Part shown: in pieces, positions 18,576 to 26,455 of the stretch
Layout: each line of letters starts with the position of its first letter
Position numbering within the stretch: the first letter of the stretch is position 1
Source of the DNA: Betaproteobacteria bacterium HGW-Betaproteobacteria-11
Lineage (GTDB): Bacteria; Pseudomonadota; Gammaproteobacteria; Burkholderiales; Rhodocyclaceae
Assembly: GCA_002842395.1 (NCBI GenBank)
Contig: PHCV01000015.1
Location: 1-64,000, forward strand
DNA: 64,000 nucleotides
Direction of reading: 5' to 3'
Notes under the pieces: generated by a model
Told to the model about the DNA's origin: nothing
Seen by the model: only the letters and a program-made list of their open reading frames with translations
The model's database searches: none
Translations under genes and position numbers: made by a program

Positions 18576-20003
18576 CTAGAATTTGTGGGCGCCATGCGTG
18601 CCCAGGCTCATGATGTAGTGCAGCCACAGCTGGTTGTCGGTGACCTCCGGCCGCGTCTGGTCGCGCGCCACCTGGAAGCGGATGCGCGAAAACTCGGACG
18701 GCGACCAGTCCACCATCGCGGTCTGCCGCTGCGGCCGGTAGGCCGAAAGAATCGGCAGGTCTGCGGCGGTGAGCGCGCCTGACTCGATCAGCCCGTTGCT
18801 GATCGAAGGCGAACTCAACTGGTCATAGCGATAGCCGACGCGCCAGGCCGGCCTGAACTGCCAGATGCCCTGGACATAGAAGCCGGACTGGGCGGAGCGA
18901 AAATCGCCCGTCAGGTTGGCGGCCGGGGTGATGCCCGTGGTATCGAAGGCGAGCGCGCCCTCCTCGCGGCGGCGGAACCATTCGCCCTGCAAGGTGAAAT
19001 TATTCACCTGCGGATTGCCTTGCGGCGCCCATTTCCAGACAAAATCGGCGACCAGCGTCCGGCTCTTGCCGGAGAAGGCATTGGTCACCTGATTGCCCGC
19101 ACTGTCCACATCGTCATAGACGCGGTTCCGCGGCTTGGCCTGGAAATACGACAGCCCGCCGCGCCAGCTGCCGGAGACGCCGAGATCGCCGCCGAGATGG
19201 GCGAACAGGCTGCCGGAAAGAAAGCCATTCTTGCTCGCCGCGTGGTCGGTGGCCGGAAAGCCGCGCGCCCGGCCGCTCTCGGCGCCGAGTTCGAGGAACA
19301 GATCGGTCGGTGCCAGCCATTTCACCTGCACCCCGTCATACCCCAGTTGCGGCCCGAAAAAAGCCTGATAAGGCAGCGCCGCATCGGAAAAATCCCACAC
19401 GTGCGCGTGCTGTTCGTTGGCATAACCGATGCCGGAAAAGAACCGCCCGGCCTTGACCGTGAGCCCATGGCCGAGACCCAGCGTCTGGATCTGCGCCTCC
19501 TCGACGCCGACGGTATCGTCAGGGGCGATCGAGAGCAGGAGATTGCCGCGGAACAGCGGGTCGATCATGCTCGACAACGCCAATTCCGATTCGCCCAGAT
19601 TCCACGAACGCGCCTCGACGCCGCTGACCAGGCCGCTCGGCAACACGCCTTGCGGCCGCCGCTCGCGGCCGGCCACGCCCGTCGGATCCTGCCGCGCATC
19701 CCGCGCGGTGTTGGTGTACATGCCGGAAAGAATCAGCGAGATTTCCGGGTTGAAGGCATTGGCGGCGGCAGGGGCGGAACCCTCGCTCGCTGGCGCAAGC
19801 GCCGCCTGCCCGCTATCTGCCGCGGCAGCCTTCGCTTCGCGCTGGGCGAGGCGTTGTTCCAGCGCCGCGATGCGCTGCTCATAGACAGCCTTCATCTGCG
19901 CGAGGTCGGCGCGCAGCGCCTCCAGATCGGCATCCGCGGCCAGCGCCGGCAGACTGCCCAGCGCCGCGCCGATGGCGAGCGCCCACTTCAAAAAGGTGTG
20001 CAT
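18576..20003 (-). CDS. Outer-membrane beta-barrel protein of the zinc operon
   Basis: 475 residues. Signal peptide MHTFLKWALAIGAALGSLPA with cleavage near ALAADAD, a coiled coil at about 25-60 (DLEALRADLAQMKAVYEQRI), an Ala/Pro linker, then a C-terminal domain rich in alternating strands (GVQVKWLAPTDLFLELGAES, FYVQGIWQFRPAWRVGYRYD) typical of a porin-like barrel. No TonB box or plug domain is seen, so it is not a ZnuD-type receptor. Its position between zur and znuA suggests a zinc-responsive outer-membrane entry route; this is inference. Confidence 0.75.
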   Translation of the reverse strand: MHTFLKWALAIGAALGSLPALAADADLEALRADLAQMKAVYEQRIAALEQRLAQREAKAAAADSGQAALAPASEGSAPAAANAFNPEISLILSGMYTNTARDARQDPTGVAGRERRPQGVLPSGLVSGVEARSWNLGESELALSSMIDPLFRGNLLLSIAPDDTVGVEEAQIQTLGLGHGLTVKAGRFFSGIGYANEQHAHVWDFSDAALPYQAFFGPQLGYDGVQVKWLAPTDLFLELGAESGRARGFPATDHAASKNGFLSGSLFAHLGGDLGVSGSWRGGLSYFQAKPRNRVYDDVDSAGNQVTNAFSGKSRTLVADFVWKWAPQGNPQVNNFTLQGEWFRRREEGALAFDTTGITPAANLTGDFRSAQSGFYVQGIWQFRPAWRVGYRYDQLSSPSISNGLIESGALTAADLPILSAYRPQRQTAMVDWSPSEFSRIRFQVARDQTRPEVTDNQLWLHYIMSLGTHGAHKF

Positions 20004-20080
20004 CGATGTACTCCTGTCGGGATTGAAAACCAATCCGCCCCGGCGCTGGCGTTGCGTCCGGCACGGCATCGGGTGTTTCT

Positions 20081-20425
20081 TCAGACAGGAACGTCGGGCG
20101 GCGCGCGCGGCGCGAAGGCCGGCCAGTACGCAAAAGTCGGCGCTGGCGAGACGGCGAATGGCGTGACGAACAGCGCGTCCGCCGGGGGCAAACCCTGCGC
20201 CGAGAACGCCGGCGGCGCGCCAGGACTGCCACTGAACGCGGTGCACAGCGGACAGGCCTGCTCGGCAGCGTCGAGCGGAACGGGCTCGGGTGAGCGCGCC
20301 TCGCTCTGCGTCGCCACCGCGCGCAACGTCGGCAGATGGCTGAAGACATGCAGCAGGCCCGCCTGCTGGGCCAGCAGCAGAGCCCAGATCAGCGCGAACA
20401 AACGAACCGGGCGCAAGGAGTTCAC
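20081..20425 (-). CDS. DUF2946-like small membrane protein
   Basis: 114 residues starting at a GTG (20425) that overlaps the zur stop (GTGA). One N-terminal hydrophobic segment (RLFALIWALLLAQQAGLLH), then a CPLC motif in EQACPLCTAF and a Pro-rich tail. This layout resembles DUF2946 proteins of metal-transport operons; function unknown. Copy 4 of the dispersed motif encodes SPAPTF near the C-terminus. Confidence 0.65.
   Translation of the reverse strand: MNSLRPVRLFALIWALLLAQQAGLLHVFSHLPTLRAVATQSEARSPEPVPLDAAEQACPLCTAFSGSPGAPPAFSAQGLPPADALFVTPFAVSPAPTFAYWPAFAPRAPPDVPV
20132..20147 (-). repeat. Dispersed 16-base motif, copy 4
   Basis: Plus strand AAAAGTCGGCGCTGGC followed by GAGACGGCGAA, in the DUF2946-like gene (PAPTF in its frame). 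Confidence 0.8.
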
Positions 20426-20919
20426 CGCGCTTGCCCTCCGCGCCGTTCCTCGGCCCCGCAGCGGGCGCAGGTGCCGGCCAGATCGAGTTCCATCTTGTGC
20501 AGGCGAAATCCTTCCGGCAGATGCGGCAGCGCGGGCAGCGGCGCCTCGAGACAGAACATGCCGCCGCAGGCCTCGCAGCGAAAATGCGGATGACATTGAT
20601 GCGCGGCCGCCACCGGCGGCGCCGAGAAGCGCCACACGCCTTCGGCGTCAAACGCCTTGAGTACCAGCCCCGCGGCCACCAGCGCATCGAGCACGCGGTA
20701 CAGCGTGACCCGGTCCGGGCGCGGCAAGGCGTCTTGCGCGAGCCTGATCTCGATCTCGCCATGCCTGAGCGGCCGTGGCGTAGCCGTCAGCAACTCGAGC
20801 ACGGCAACCCGCGCCGCCGTGACCTTGAGCCCGGCCTGGCGCAGCCGGTCGACAGAGGAGCGGGGCGAAGCGTTAGTCGATGGCGCAGTGAGCGTAGCCA
20901 GGTCGGGTGCGTTCTGCAT
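20422..20919 (-). CDS. zur: Fur-family zinc uptake regulator Zur
   Basis: 165-residue winged-helix metalloregulator. DNA-recognition region VTLYRVLDALVAAGLV, the metal-binding HQCHPHFRCEACG and the C-terminal CARCG pair that holds the structural zinc. The Fur-type HHXHH is reduced to HQCHPH, as in Zur proteins. Being first in an operon with znuABC supports Zur over Fur or PerR. A perfect palindrome lies 24-52 bases upstream of its ATG and may be its own operator. Confidence 0.88.
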   Translation of the reverse strand: MQNAPDLATLTAPSTNASPRSSVDRLRQAGLKVTAARVAVLELLTATPRPLRHGEIEIRLAQDALPRPDRVTLYRVLDALVAAGLVLKAFDAEGVWRFSAPPVAAAHQCHPHFRCEACGGMFCLEAPLPALPHLPEGFRLHKMELDLAGTCARCGAEERRGGQAR

Positions 20920-20935
20920 GCCCGAATTGGAACAT

Positions 20936-20971
20936 AAAAAAACCAGAGATGCAACACTGTTGCATCTCTGG
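20936..20971 (-). terminator. 29-base perfect palindrome: nemA terminator and/or Zur operator
   Basis: CCAGAGATGCAACA-C-TGTTGCATCTCTGG (20943-20971) is a perfect inverted repeat. On the minus strand seven T follow at 20942-20936, so it can terminate the upstream nemA transcript. The core TGCAACA-C-TGTTGCA is also a 7-1-7 dyad of the type bound by Fur-family regulators, and it sits just before zur. Confidence 0.65.
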
Positions 20972-21026
20972 CAGATGCCCTCCTCGTACGGAGGAAAGGG
21001 CTGGGGAGAAACTTGTCTGCTGTGAC

Positions 21027-22145
21027 TTACCCTGTCAGCGTCGAGTAATCCGTATAGCCCTTTTCACCGCCGCCGTAGAAGGTGGCCGGATCGGGTTCGT
21101 TGAGCGGCGCATGACAGCGGAAACGCTCAGGCAGATCAGGATTGGCGAGAAAAACCCGGCCGAAGGCCACGGCATCGGCGATCCCGCGGGCAATCAGATT
21201 TTCAGCCTTTTCCGCGGTATAGCCGCCGGCGAAGACCAGCGTGCCGCCAAAGCGCTGGCGCAGTCCCGTACGGAAGGCATCGGTCAGCGGCGGTCCGCCC
21301 GCCCAGTCCGGTTCGGCGATGTGGAGGAAGGCGATGCCGCGCTTCCCAAGCTGCTCTGAGAGGTAATAGGCCATCGGCTCGGCTTCGTCATCCGTCATGT
21401 CGTTGAACACGCCAAAAGGCGAGAGGCGAATGCCAACCCTATCCGCACCCAGTTCGGCGGCGACGGCATCGACCACCTCGAGCGCGAAACGCGCCCGGTT
21501 TTCCAAGCTGCCGCCGTAGGCGTCGGTGCGCTGGTTGGTGCCTGTGGCCAGGAACTGATTGACCAGGTAACCGTTGGCGCCATGGATTTCCGCCATGTCG
21601 AAGCCGGCTTCACGGGCGCGCCGCGCGGCGTTGCGGAACTGCGCGATCATGCCGGGAATTTCGTCCGTCTCGAGAGCCCGCGGCGGATCGCAGGACACGT
21701 TGCTTGGTGTGCCGTCGGGCAGGACGACGAAGGACTGCGACTTGGCCTGGATCGCCGAAGGCGCCACCGGCGCGGCGCCGTTTTCCTGCAGCAGGTGATG
21801 CGAGATACGGCCGACGTGCCAGAGCTGGATGGCGATGCGACCACCGGCGGCATGCACGGTCTCGGTTACCTTGCGCCAGCCGGCCACCTGGGCATCGGTA
21901 TAAATCCCTGGCGTCCACGCATAGCCCTGACCTTGTTTCGAGACCTGCGAGCCCTCGCTGATGATCAGTCCGGCACTGGCGTGCTGGGCATAGTAGCGGG
22001 CATTGAGCTCGGTCGGCACATCTCCCGGCTGGCCGGCGCGGCTGCGCGTCATCGGTGCCATCCAGATGCGGTTGGGCAGGTCGAGCGAACCGGCCTTCAT
22101 GGGCGTGAAAAGTTTTTCCAACGTCATACCGCTCTCCAAAGTCAT
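21027..22145 (-). CDS. nemA: N-ethylmaleimide reductase (old yellow enzyme)
   Basis: FMN-dependent ene-reductase of electrophiles such as N-ethylmaleimide and quinones. 372 residues, TIM barrel: catalytic HGAN (His/Asn pair) in FDMAEIHGANGYLVNQF, the flavin segment DRVGIRLSPFGVF and FGRVFLANPDLPER near the C-terminus. The ATG at 22145 has a strong AAGGAG six bases upstream. An operator identical to the one at nemR lies just upstream, so it is controlled by the neighbouring TetR protein. Confidence 0.93.
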   Translation of the reverse strand: MTLESGMTLEKLFTPMKAGSLDLPNRIWMAPMTRSRAGQPGDVPTELNARYYAQHASAGLIISEGSQVSKQGQGYAWTPGIYTDAQVAGWRKVTETVHAAGGRIAIQLWHVGRISHHLLQENGAAPVAPSAIQAKSQSFVVLPDGTPSNVSCDPPRALETDEIPGMIAQFRNAARRAREAGFDMAEIHGANGYLVNQFLATGTNQRTDAYGGSLENRARFALEVVDAVAAELGADRVGIRLSPFGVFNDMTDDEAEPMAYYLSEQLGKRGIAFLHIAEPDWAGGPPLTDAFRTGLRQRFGGTLVFAGGYTAEKAENLIARGIADAVAFGRVFLANPDLPERFRCHAPLNEPDPATFYGGGEKGYTDYSTLTG

Positions 22146-22162
22146 GCTGTACTCCTTTCTAA

Positions 22163-22177
22163 TAGACTGGTCGTCTA
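22163..22177 (-). promoter_or_regulatory. NemR operator before nemA
   Basis: TAGAC-TGGTC-GTCTA, an inverted repeat lying between a TTTACA-like -35 and a TCTATT-like -10 of the nemA promoter. Identical to the site at 22852-22866. Confidence 0.8.
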
Positions 22178-22227
22178 GTCGGTGTGTAAAAAAATCGTCT
22201 CGCGACGTTTCATCGATCAGCTGGCGC

Positions 22228-22830
22228 TCATCCAGCAGGCGCCAACCACGATTCGGTGACGGCGAAGGCCACGTGCAGCGGTTCGGCGGCGCGGCGCACC
22301 TTCGACAAGGTACTCGCTCCTACCCAGAGCGCATACAAGGCCTGCGCCATGGTCGCCGCATCGATGGCCCTGCTGAGCGAGCCATCCCGCTGCCCGGCGA
22401 GGATGGCCGTCTCGATCCGGCGGATCACCCGCTGCATGCCCTCATCCAGCGCCTCGCGCATCGCCGCGGAAAGATCCACCACCTCGGCGGCCAGCTTGAC
22501 GGCCAGACACTGCTCTTTGGCATCACCGCAAGCCTGGTGATCGAGCCATTGTCGCCAGTAACTCAGCAGCCGCTCGCGCGCCGGAAGCGCGGCCTCGGCG
22601 AGCAGCCCGGCCATCACCTCGTCATAGCGCGCGAAATAGTCGTGGATCAACTCGGCACCGAAGGCTTCCTTCGATTCGAAGTAATGATAGAAGGACCCCT
22701 TCGGCACCTCGGCCGCGGCCAGGATTTCGCTCAGACCGACGGCGGCGAACCCCTTGCCGAGAATGATGGACTGCCCGTTGGCGAGAATGTGCTGGCGGGT
22801 GTCCTGATAGTAGGGGCGTGGTGAATTCAT
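22228..22830 (-). CDS. nemR: TetR-family repressor, NemR-like
   Basis: 200-residue repressor with an N-terminal HTH (VGLSEILAAAEVPKGSFYHYFESK) and a ligand domain containing EQCLAVKLAAEV, which matches the NemR region carrying the redox-active Cys that senses electrophiles and hypochlorite. It lies between nemA and a YdhR-like gene; identical operators precede nemA and sit between nemR and the YdhR-like gene. Confidence 0.88.
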   Translation of the reverse strand: MNSPRPYYQDTRQHILANGQSIILGKGFAAVGLSEILAAAEVPKGSFYHYFESKEAFGAELIHDYFARYDEVMAGLLAEAALPARERLLSYWRQWLDHQACGDAKEQCLAVKLAAEVVDLSAAMREALDEGMQRVIRRIETAILAGQRDGSLSRAIDAATMAQALYALWVGASTLSKVRRAAEPLHVAFAVTESWLAPAG

Positions 22831-22851
22831 GCGCTGTATACTACTTTGAAT

Positions 22852-22866
22852 TAGACTGGTCGTCTA
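22852..22866. promoter_or_regulatory. NemR operator between nemR and ydhR-like gene
   Basis: TAGACTGGTCGTCTA, identical to the nemA site. On the minus strand it lies inside a TTGAAA-N17-TCTAAT promoter for nemR; on the plus strand inside TTGAAT-N17-TCATTT for the divergent gene. One bound repressor could shut both. Confidence 0.8.
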
Positions 22867-22897
22867 GGTCATTTTCAAAACTTTCCAGGAGCCCCGC

Positions 22898-23212
22898 ATG
22901 ATCACTGCCATCGTCAATTTCCAACTCCCCACACCACTCACGCGCGAGGCGGCAAGAGCGCTGTTTCTCCAGTCGGCGCCGAAATATCAGGCCCTCGACG
23001 ACCTGCTGCGCAAGTATTACCTGCTCTCCGCCGACGGCCGCACGGCGGGCGGGGTCTATCTGTGGCACTCGCGAGCCGCGGCCGAGGCGTTCTACGACAC
23101 GGCCTGGAGGGATTTCATCCGCAGCAAATACGGCTGCGATCCCGTGGTCGAATATTTCGAGACCCCGGTGGTAATCGATAACCAGAGCGGCGAAATCCTG
23201 CGCGATGGCTAA
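22898..23212 (+). CDS. YdhR-like monooxygenase-fold protein
   Basis: 104-residue ferredoxin-like (antibiotic biosynthesis monooxygenase superfamily) protein resembling YdhR: MITAIVNFQLPTPLTREAAR, a KYYLLSADGRTAGGVYLWHS core and WRDFIRSKYGCDPVVEYFE. Members of the fold are small dimeric oxygenases of aromatic or quinone compounds, but the activity here is unknown. The shared NemR operator suggests a role in electrophile or quinone stress. Confidence 0.75.
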   Translation: MITAIVNFQLPTPLTREAARALFLQSAPKYQALDDLLRKYYLLSADGRTAGGVYLWHSRAAAEAFYDTAWRDFIRSKYGCDPVVEYFETPVVIDNQSGEILRDG

Positions 23213-24408
23213 TCGACCAGCACCAGCAGTCCCTTGAGATATTCCCCTTCGGGGAAGGTCAGATCGACCGGGTGGTCGGCGGCGCCGAACAGGCGCTCGA
23301 CGATCCGCGCCGAGCGGCCGGCATCGCGCGCCGCGCCGGCGACGATCGACTGGAAGAGTTCGAGGCCGATGCCGCCGGAGCAGGAGTAGGTCATCAACAG
23401 GCCGCCGGGCGAAAGCAGCCGCAGCGCGGCCAGATTGATGTCCTTGTAGGCGCGCGCCGCGCGCTCGGCATGCTTGGCCGACGGCGCGAATTTGGGCGGA
23501 TCGAGAACCACGAGGTCGAAGCGCTCGCCGGCCTGATGGAGTTCGCGCAGCGCGGTGAACACATCGGCTTCGCGGCTCGCCGACCGCTCGTGCGGCAGTT
23601 GGGGATTGAGCGCGAGGTTGTGTTCGAACATGGCCAGCGCCGGCGCGGACGAATCGATGGAAACCACTTCCCGGGCGCCGCCGGCCAGCGCCTGCAGGCT
23701 GAAGCCACCGCTGTAGCAGAAACAGTTGAGCACGCGCCGATCCCGCGCCAGCTGCGCCAGACGGCGGCGGTTGTCGCGCTGATCGAGGTAGAAGCCGGTC
23801 TTGTGCCCGGCGAAGATATCGACCTGCATGCGCACGCCATATTCCTCGATCACCAGCGGCGCATCGAGTGAACCGGGCGCTGCGCCATGCAGCCAGCCGG
23901 TGGCCGCTGGCAGGCCTTCCATCGCCCGCACCCCGGCATCGGAGCGCTCATAGACGCGGGCACAGCCGGTGGCCTGATGCAAATACTCGGCGATGGCGGC
24001 ACGCCACTTGTCGGCGCCGACACTGGTCAGTTGCAGCACCACGGTATCGCCATAGCGGTCGGCGACCACCCCCGGCAGGCCATCGGATTCGGCGTGGATC
24101 AGACGCAGTCCTTGCTGGCCCACCAGTTCCGGCAAGGCCTGGCGACGGGCGAGGCTGGCGGCGATGCGCCGCTTGAAGAAGGCATGGTCGACCGGCTCGT
24201 GCTCGTCGAAGGTCCACGCCCGAACGCGAATCTGCGATTCGGGGCTGTAGGCGCCACGCGCCAGCCAGCGGCCATCGCAGGCCAGGATATCGACGGTATC
24301 GCCCGGCCGGGCCCGGCCCTCGAACCGCTCGATCGCGCCGGCAAACAGCCAGGGATGCTGGCGCAGCAGCGACTTTTCCCGGTCGGGCTTGAGTATCAGG
24401 CAGGCCAT
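23209..24408 (-). CDS. rlmI: 23S rRNA m5C1962 methyltransferase
   Basis: 399-residue class I SAM methyltransferase with N-terminal PUA domain (LILKPDREKSLLRQHPWLFAGAI), central RlmI domain (FAGHKTGFYLDQRDNR) and catalytic domain with SAM motif VLNCFCYSGGFSL, VVLDPPKFAP and the catalytic Cys in LLMTYSCSG. Its 3' end meets the convergent YdhR-like gene with a 4-base overlap. Confidence 0.9.
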   Translation of the reverse strand: MACLILKPDREKSLLRQHPWLFAGAIERFEGRARPGDTVDILACDGRWLARGAYSPESQIRVRAWTFDEHEPVDHAFFKRRIAASLARRQALPELVGQQGLRLIHAESDGLPGVVADRYGDTVVLQLTSVGADKWRAAIAEYLHQATGCARVYERSDAGVRAMEGLPAATGWLHGAAPGSLDAPLVIEEYGVRMQVDIFAGHKTGFYLDQRDNRRRLAQLARDRRVLNCFCYSGGFSLQALAGGAREVVSIDSSAPALAMFEHNLALNPQLPHERSASREADVFTALRELHQAGERFDLVVLDPPKFAPSAKHAERAARAYKDINLAALRLLSPGGLLMTYSCSGGIGLELFQSIVAGAARDAGRSARIVERLFGAADHPVDLTFPEGEYLKGLLVLVD

Positions 24409-24423
24409 CGGCTGCTCCGTCGT

Positions 24424-25284
24424 TCAGCTTTTGCAGGCACGCGCCAGCAGGCTCTCGAAGCCCGGATAGCGTGCGGCGGTCAGCGTGTATTTGCGCACCG
24501 TCTCGCCCCAGCGCTCGCCGGCGGCGCAGCGGACGAGGAACGCCTCGGGTGCGACCACCCAGCTGCCGCCGATCGCCGTGATGCCGGCGGCAAACAGCGG
24601 ATCGGGCAGGCAGCCGGCGCTCGGCCCGACCAGGGCCACGGCCCGGGCGGCGTGAAAGTGGGGCGCGAGACGCTCGAAGGTGTCGTTGAGCAGCAGGGTG
24701 CTGGTCGAGATGATCTTGTTGCAGCCCGCGAGCCGCCCGGGATCGAGGGTGACGGTCAGGCCCGGCTCCTCGCGCACCAGCTCGGCCTTGAGCTCCAGCA
24801 CGACGAGCGGGATGCCGAGTTCGCGCGCCTTGGCCACCAGCGGCGGGAAAAAGCCGACCATGCCGAGCGTATCGCCGGTAGCGAGTCCCAGCGTGCCGAA
24901 GGAATCGACCGCATCATCGGGAATGAAACCGGCGCGCTCGAACAGCTGACGGGTAAGCGCATTGATCGTCGCCAGGCCCAGCGCGCGCAGGGCACCGTCG
25001 TCGCTGCCGTAGCCGGCCACCAGTTCGCCGGCCGGACGGCCGCGAAAGACATCGGCAAGATCGCCGCGGTGGAGTGAATCGAGCGTTCCAGCCAACAGGG
25101 TGAATGCCGTGCCGATGCTGCCATCGTCGAGCATCACCGCACAAAATTCGCCCATCTGGCCGGGTGCGTCGACCGGCGGCGGCAGCACCACGCGCTCGAT
25201 CCGGCGCGGGCCGAGGCTCGCCTCGATGCGCCCGGCAGCCTCGATCAGCCAGCGCCGGACAGGGGGAAGGAGCGGCGTGTTCAT
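24424..25284 (-). CDS. DUF364/heavy-metal chelation domain protein
   Basis: 286 residues resembling the DUF364 family (putative heavy-metal chelation domain). Visible: GRPAGELVAGYGSDDGALRA, FGTLGLATGDTLGMVGFFPPL, and VALVGPSAGCLPDPLFAAGI. The N-terminus (FCAVMLDDGSIGTAF) resembles an enolase-like family lead domain. Substrate unknown. The ATG overlaps the xerC stop by 4 bases, so the two genes are cotranscribed. Confidence 0.7.
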   Translation of the reverse strand: MNTPLLPPVRRWLIEAAGRIEASLGPRRIERVVLPPPVDAPGQMGEFCAVMLDDGSIGTAFTLLAGTLDSLHRGDLADVFRGRPAGELVAGYGSDDGALRALGLATINALTRQLFERAGFIPDDAVDSFGTLGLATGDTLGMVGFFPPLVAKARELGIPLVVLELKAELVREEPGLTVTLDPGRLAGCNKIISTSTLLLNDTFERLAPHFHAARAVALVGPSAGCLPDPLFAAGITAIGGSWVVAPEAFLVRCAAGERWGETVRKYTLTAARYPGFESLLARACKS

Positions 25285-26183
25285 GGCGTGGTTTTTCTTT
25301 TTGCCCGTGGATGCGCGGCGTCGTAGACTTTCGCCAGATGCTGAAAGTCGAGATGAGTATAAATCTGCGTCGCGGCGATGCTGGCGTGTCCCAGCATCTC
25401 CTGTACCGCGCGCAGATCGCCCGAGGATTGCAGCAGATGCGAGGCGAACGAATGGCGCAGCATGTGCGGATGCACGCTATGGCCCAAACCGGGGCCCAGA
25501 CCCTGCCGCGCCGCCCAGAGGGCGAGACGTTTTTCCACCTGCCGCGGCGAGATCCGCGCGCCACCCCGCCCGACGAACAGCGCCGGCTCATCGCTCGCGG
25601 CGAACCGCGGCCGCAGTTCGAGCCAGACGGCGAGCGCGGCGCAGGCTTTCGCGCCGACCGGCACGCTGCGCGTCTTTTGCCGCTTGCCGGTGACGGTGAC
25701 TTCGCCGGCGGCGAGATCGAGACCGCCCGCAATATCGAGGCCTACCAGCTCGGCCAGCCGCAGGCCGGAGGAATAAAACAGCTCGAACATCGCCGCATCG
25801 CGCTGCTCGAGCGGCGTCACGGCCGGTGCATCGAGCAGGGCCGCCAGCTGGTCGGCGCCCAGGGTCTTGGGCAGGGTGCGAGCGCGCTTGGGCGCCTTGA
25901 GGCCCTCGGCCGGATTGCTGCCGATCGCGCCGCGGCGGGCGAGCCAGGCATAGAAGCTGCGCCAGGCCGAGAGCGTGCGTGCGATCGAGCGCGGCGACAG
26001 GGAACGGGCATGGAGTTGCATCAGGCCGCGCTTGAGCTGCGGCGGCGCAAACCCGGCCGGATCGGCTGCAGCGGCGAGCCGTTCGAGCTGTTCCAGATCA
26101 CGACGGTAAGCGGCCAGCGTGTGGGGACTGGCCCGCCGCTGCACCGCCAGATCGGCCAGGAAGGATTCGAGTGTGGCGTGCAT
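25281..26183 (-). CDS. xerC: Site-specific tyrosine recombinase XerC
   Basis: Resolves chromosome dimers at dif together with XerD. 300 residues: N-terminal SAM-like core-binding domain (LESFLADLAVQRRASPHTLA) and catalytic domain with R in SSGLRLAELV, K in TGKRQKTRSVP, HMLRHSFASHLL (HxxR), the second H in LGHASIAATQIYTH and nucleophile Y before THLDFQHLAKVYDAAHPRA. Full-length, ending with the usual AHPRA segment. Confidence 0.94.
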   Translation of the reverse strand: MHATLESFLADLAVQRRASPHTLAAYRRDLEQLERLAAAADPAGFAPPQLKRGLMQLHARSLSPRSIARTLSAWRSFYAWLARRGAIGSNPAEGLKAPKRARTLPKTLGADQLAALLDAPAVTPLEQRDAAMFELFYSSGLRLAELVGLDIAGGLDLAAGEVTVTGKRQKTRSVPVGAKACAALAVWLELRPRFAASDEPALFVGRGGARISPRQVEKRLALWAARQGLGPGLGHSVHPHMLRHSFASHLLQSSGDLRAVQEMLGHASIAATQIYTHLDFQHLAKVYDAAHPRAKRKTTP

Positions 26184-26195
26184 GCCTACGGACTA

Positions 26196-26263
26196 ACTTT
26201 CATGATGCGGGAAGCATCACCCCGTTTCCTGATGCGTGAAATATCACCCCGCATCATGAAAGT
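26196..26263. repeat. Long hairpin with internal direct repeats
   Basis: Outer arms ACTTTCATGATGCGGG (26196-26211) and its complement (26248-26263) flank two direct repeats, TGATGCGGGAAGCATCACCCCG (first copy, in two parts TGATGCGGGAA + GCATCACCCCG) and a diverged second copy at 26230-26251. The first half is itself a small hairpin (TGATGC/GCATCA). It lies in the DUF484-xerC gap. Confidence 0.75.
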
Positions 26264-26283
26264 CAGCCCATTCGAAAACTCCC

Positions 26284-26336
26284 GCCCCCCTTCGCCCCCC
26301 TCTCGGGGGGGTCCTGATTGGCTCGCTACACTCGAA
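26284..26336 (+). repeat. Dispersed repeat family B, partial copy 2
   Basis: CCCCCCTTCGCCCCCCTCTC followed by GGGGGGGTCCTGATTGGCTC matches the first half of the copy at 12926-13018 in direct orientation. Confidence 0.75.
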
Positions 26337-26389
26337 GGAAGTGCAAAGCCGCTCGAGGTTTGACCCGGCATTCAATTTCGCACTTTCAT

Positions 26390-26455
26390 GTTAACGAAAC
26401 TCACTCATTTGGCATCCTGTCGAGGTTCGAGCGAAGCGAGCCAATCAGGAACCCC
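26390..26455 (-). repeat. Dispersed repeat family B, copy 3 (inverted)
   Basis: The minus strand reads GGGGTTCCTGATTGGCTCGC, TTCGCTCGAACCTCGACAGG, ATGC and ends CGTTAAC, matching 12951-13018 with few changes. It runs into the last codons of the DUF484 gene. Confidence 0.8.

Noticed and set aside
25281-26183. xerC as integrase of a mobile element
   Set aside because: Its length, motifs and the dapF-DUF484-xerC context are those of the chromosomal dimer-resolution recombinase.
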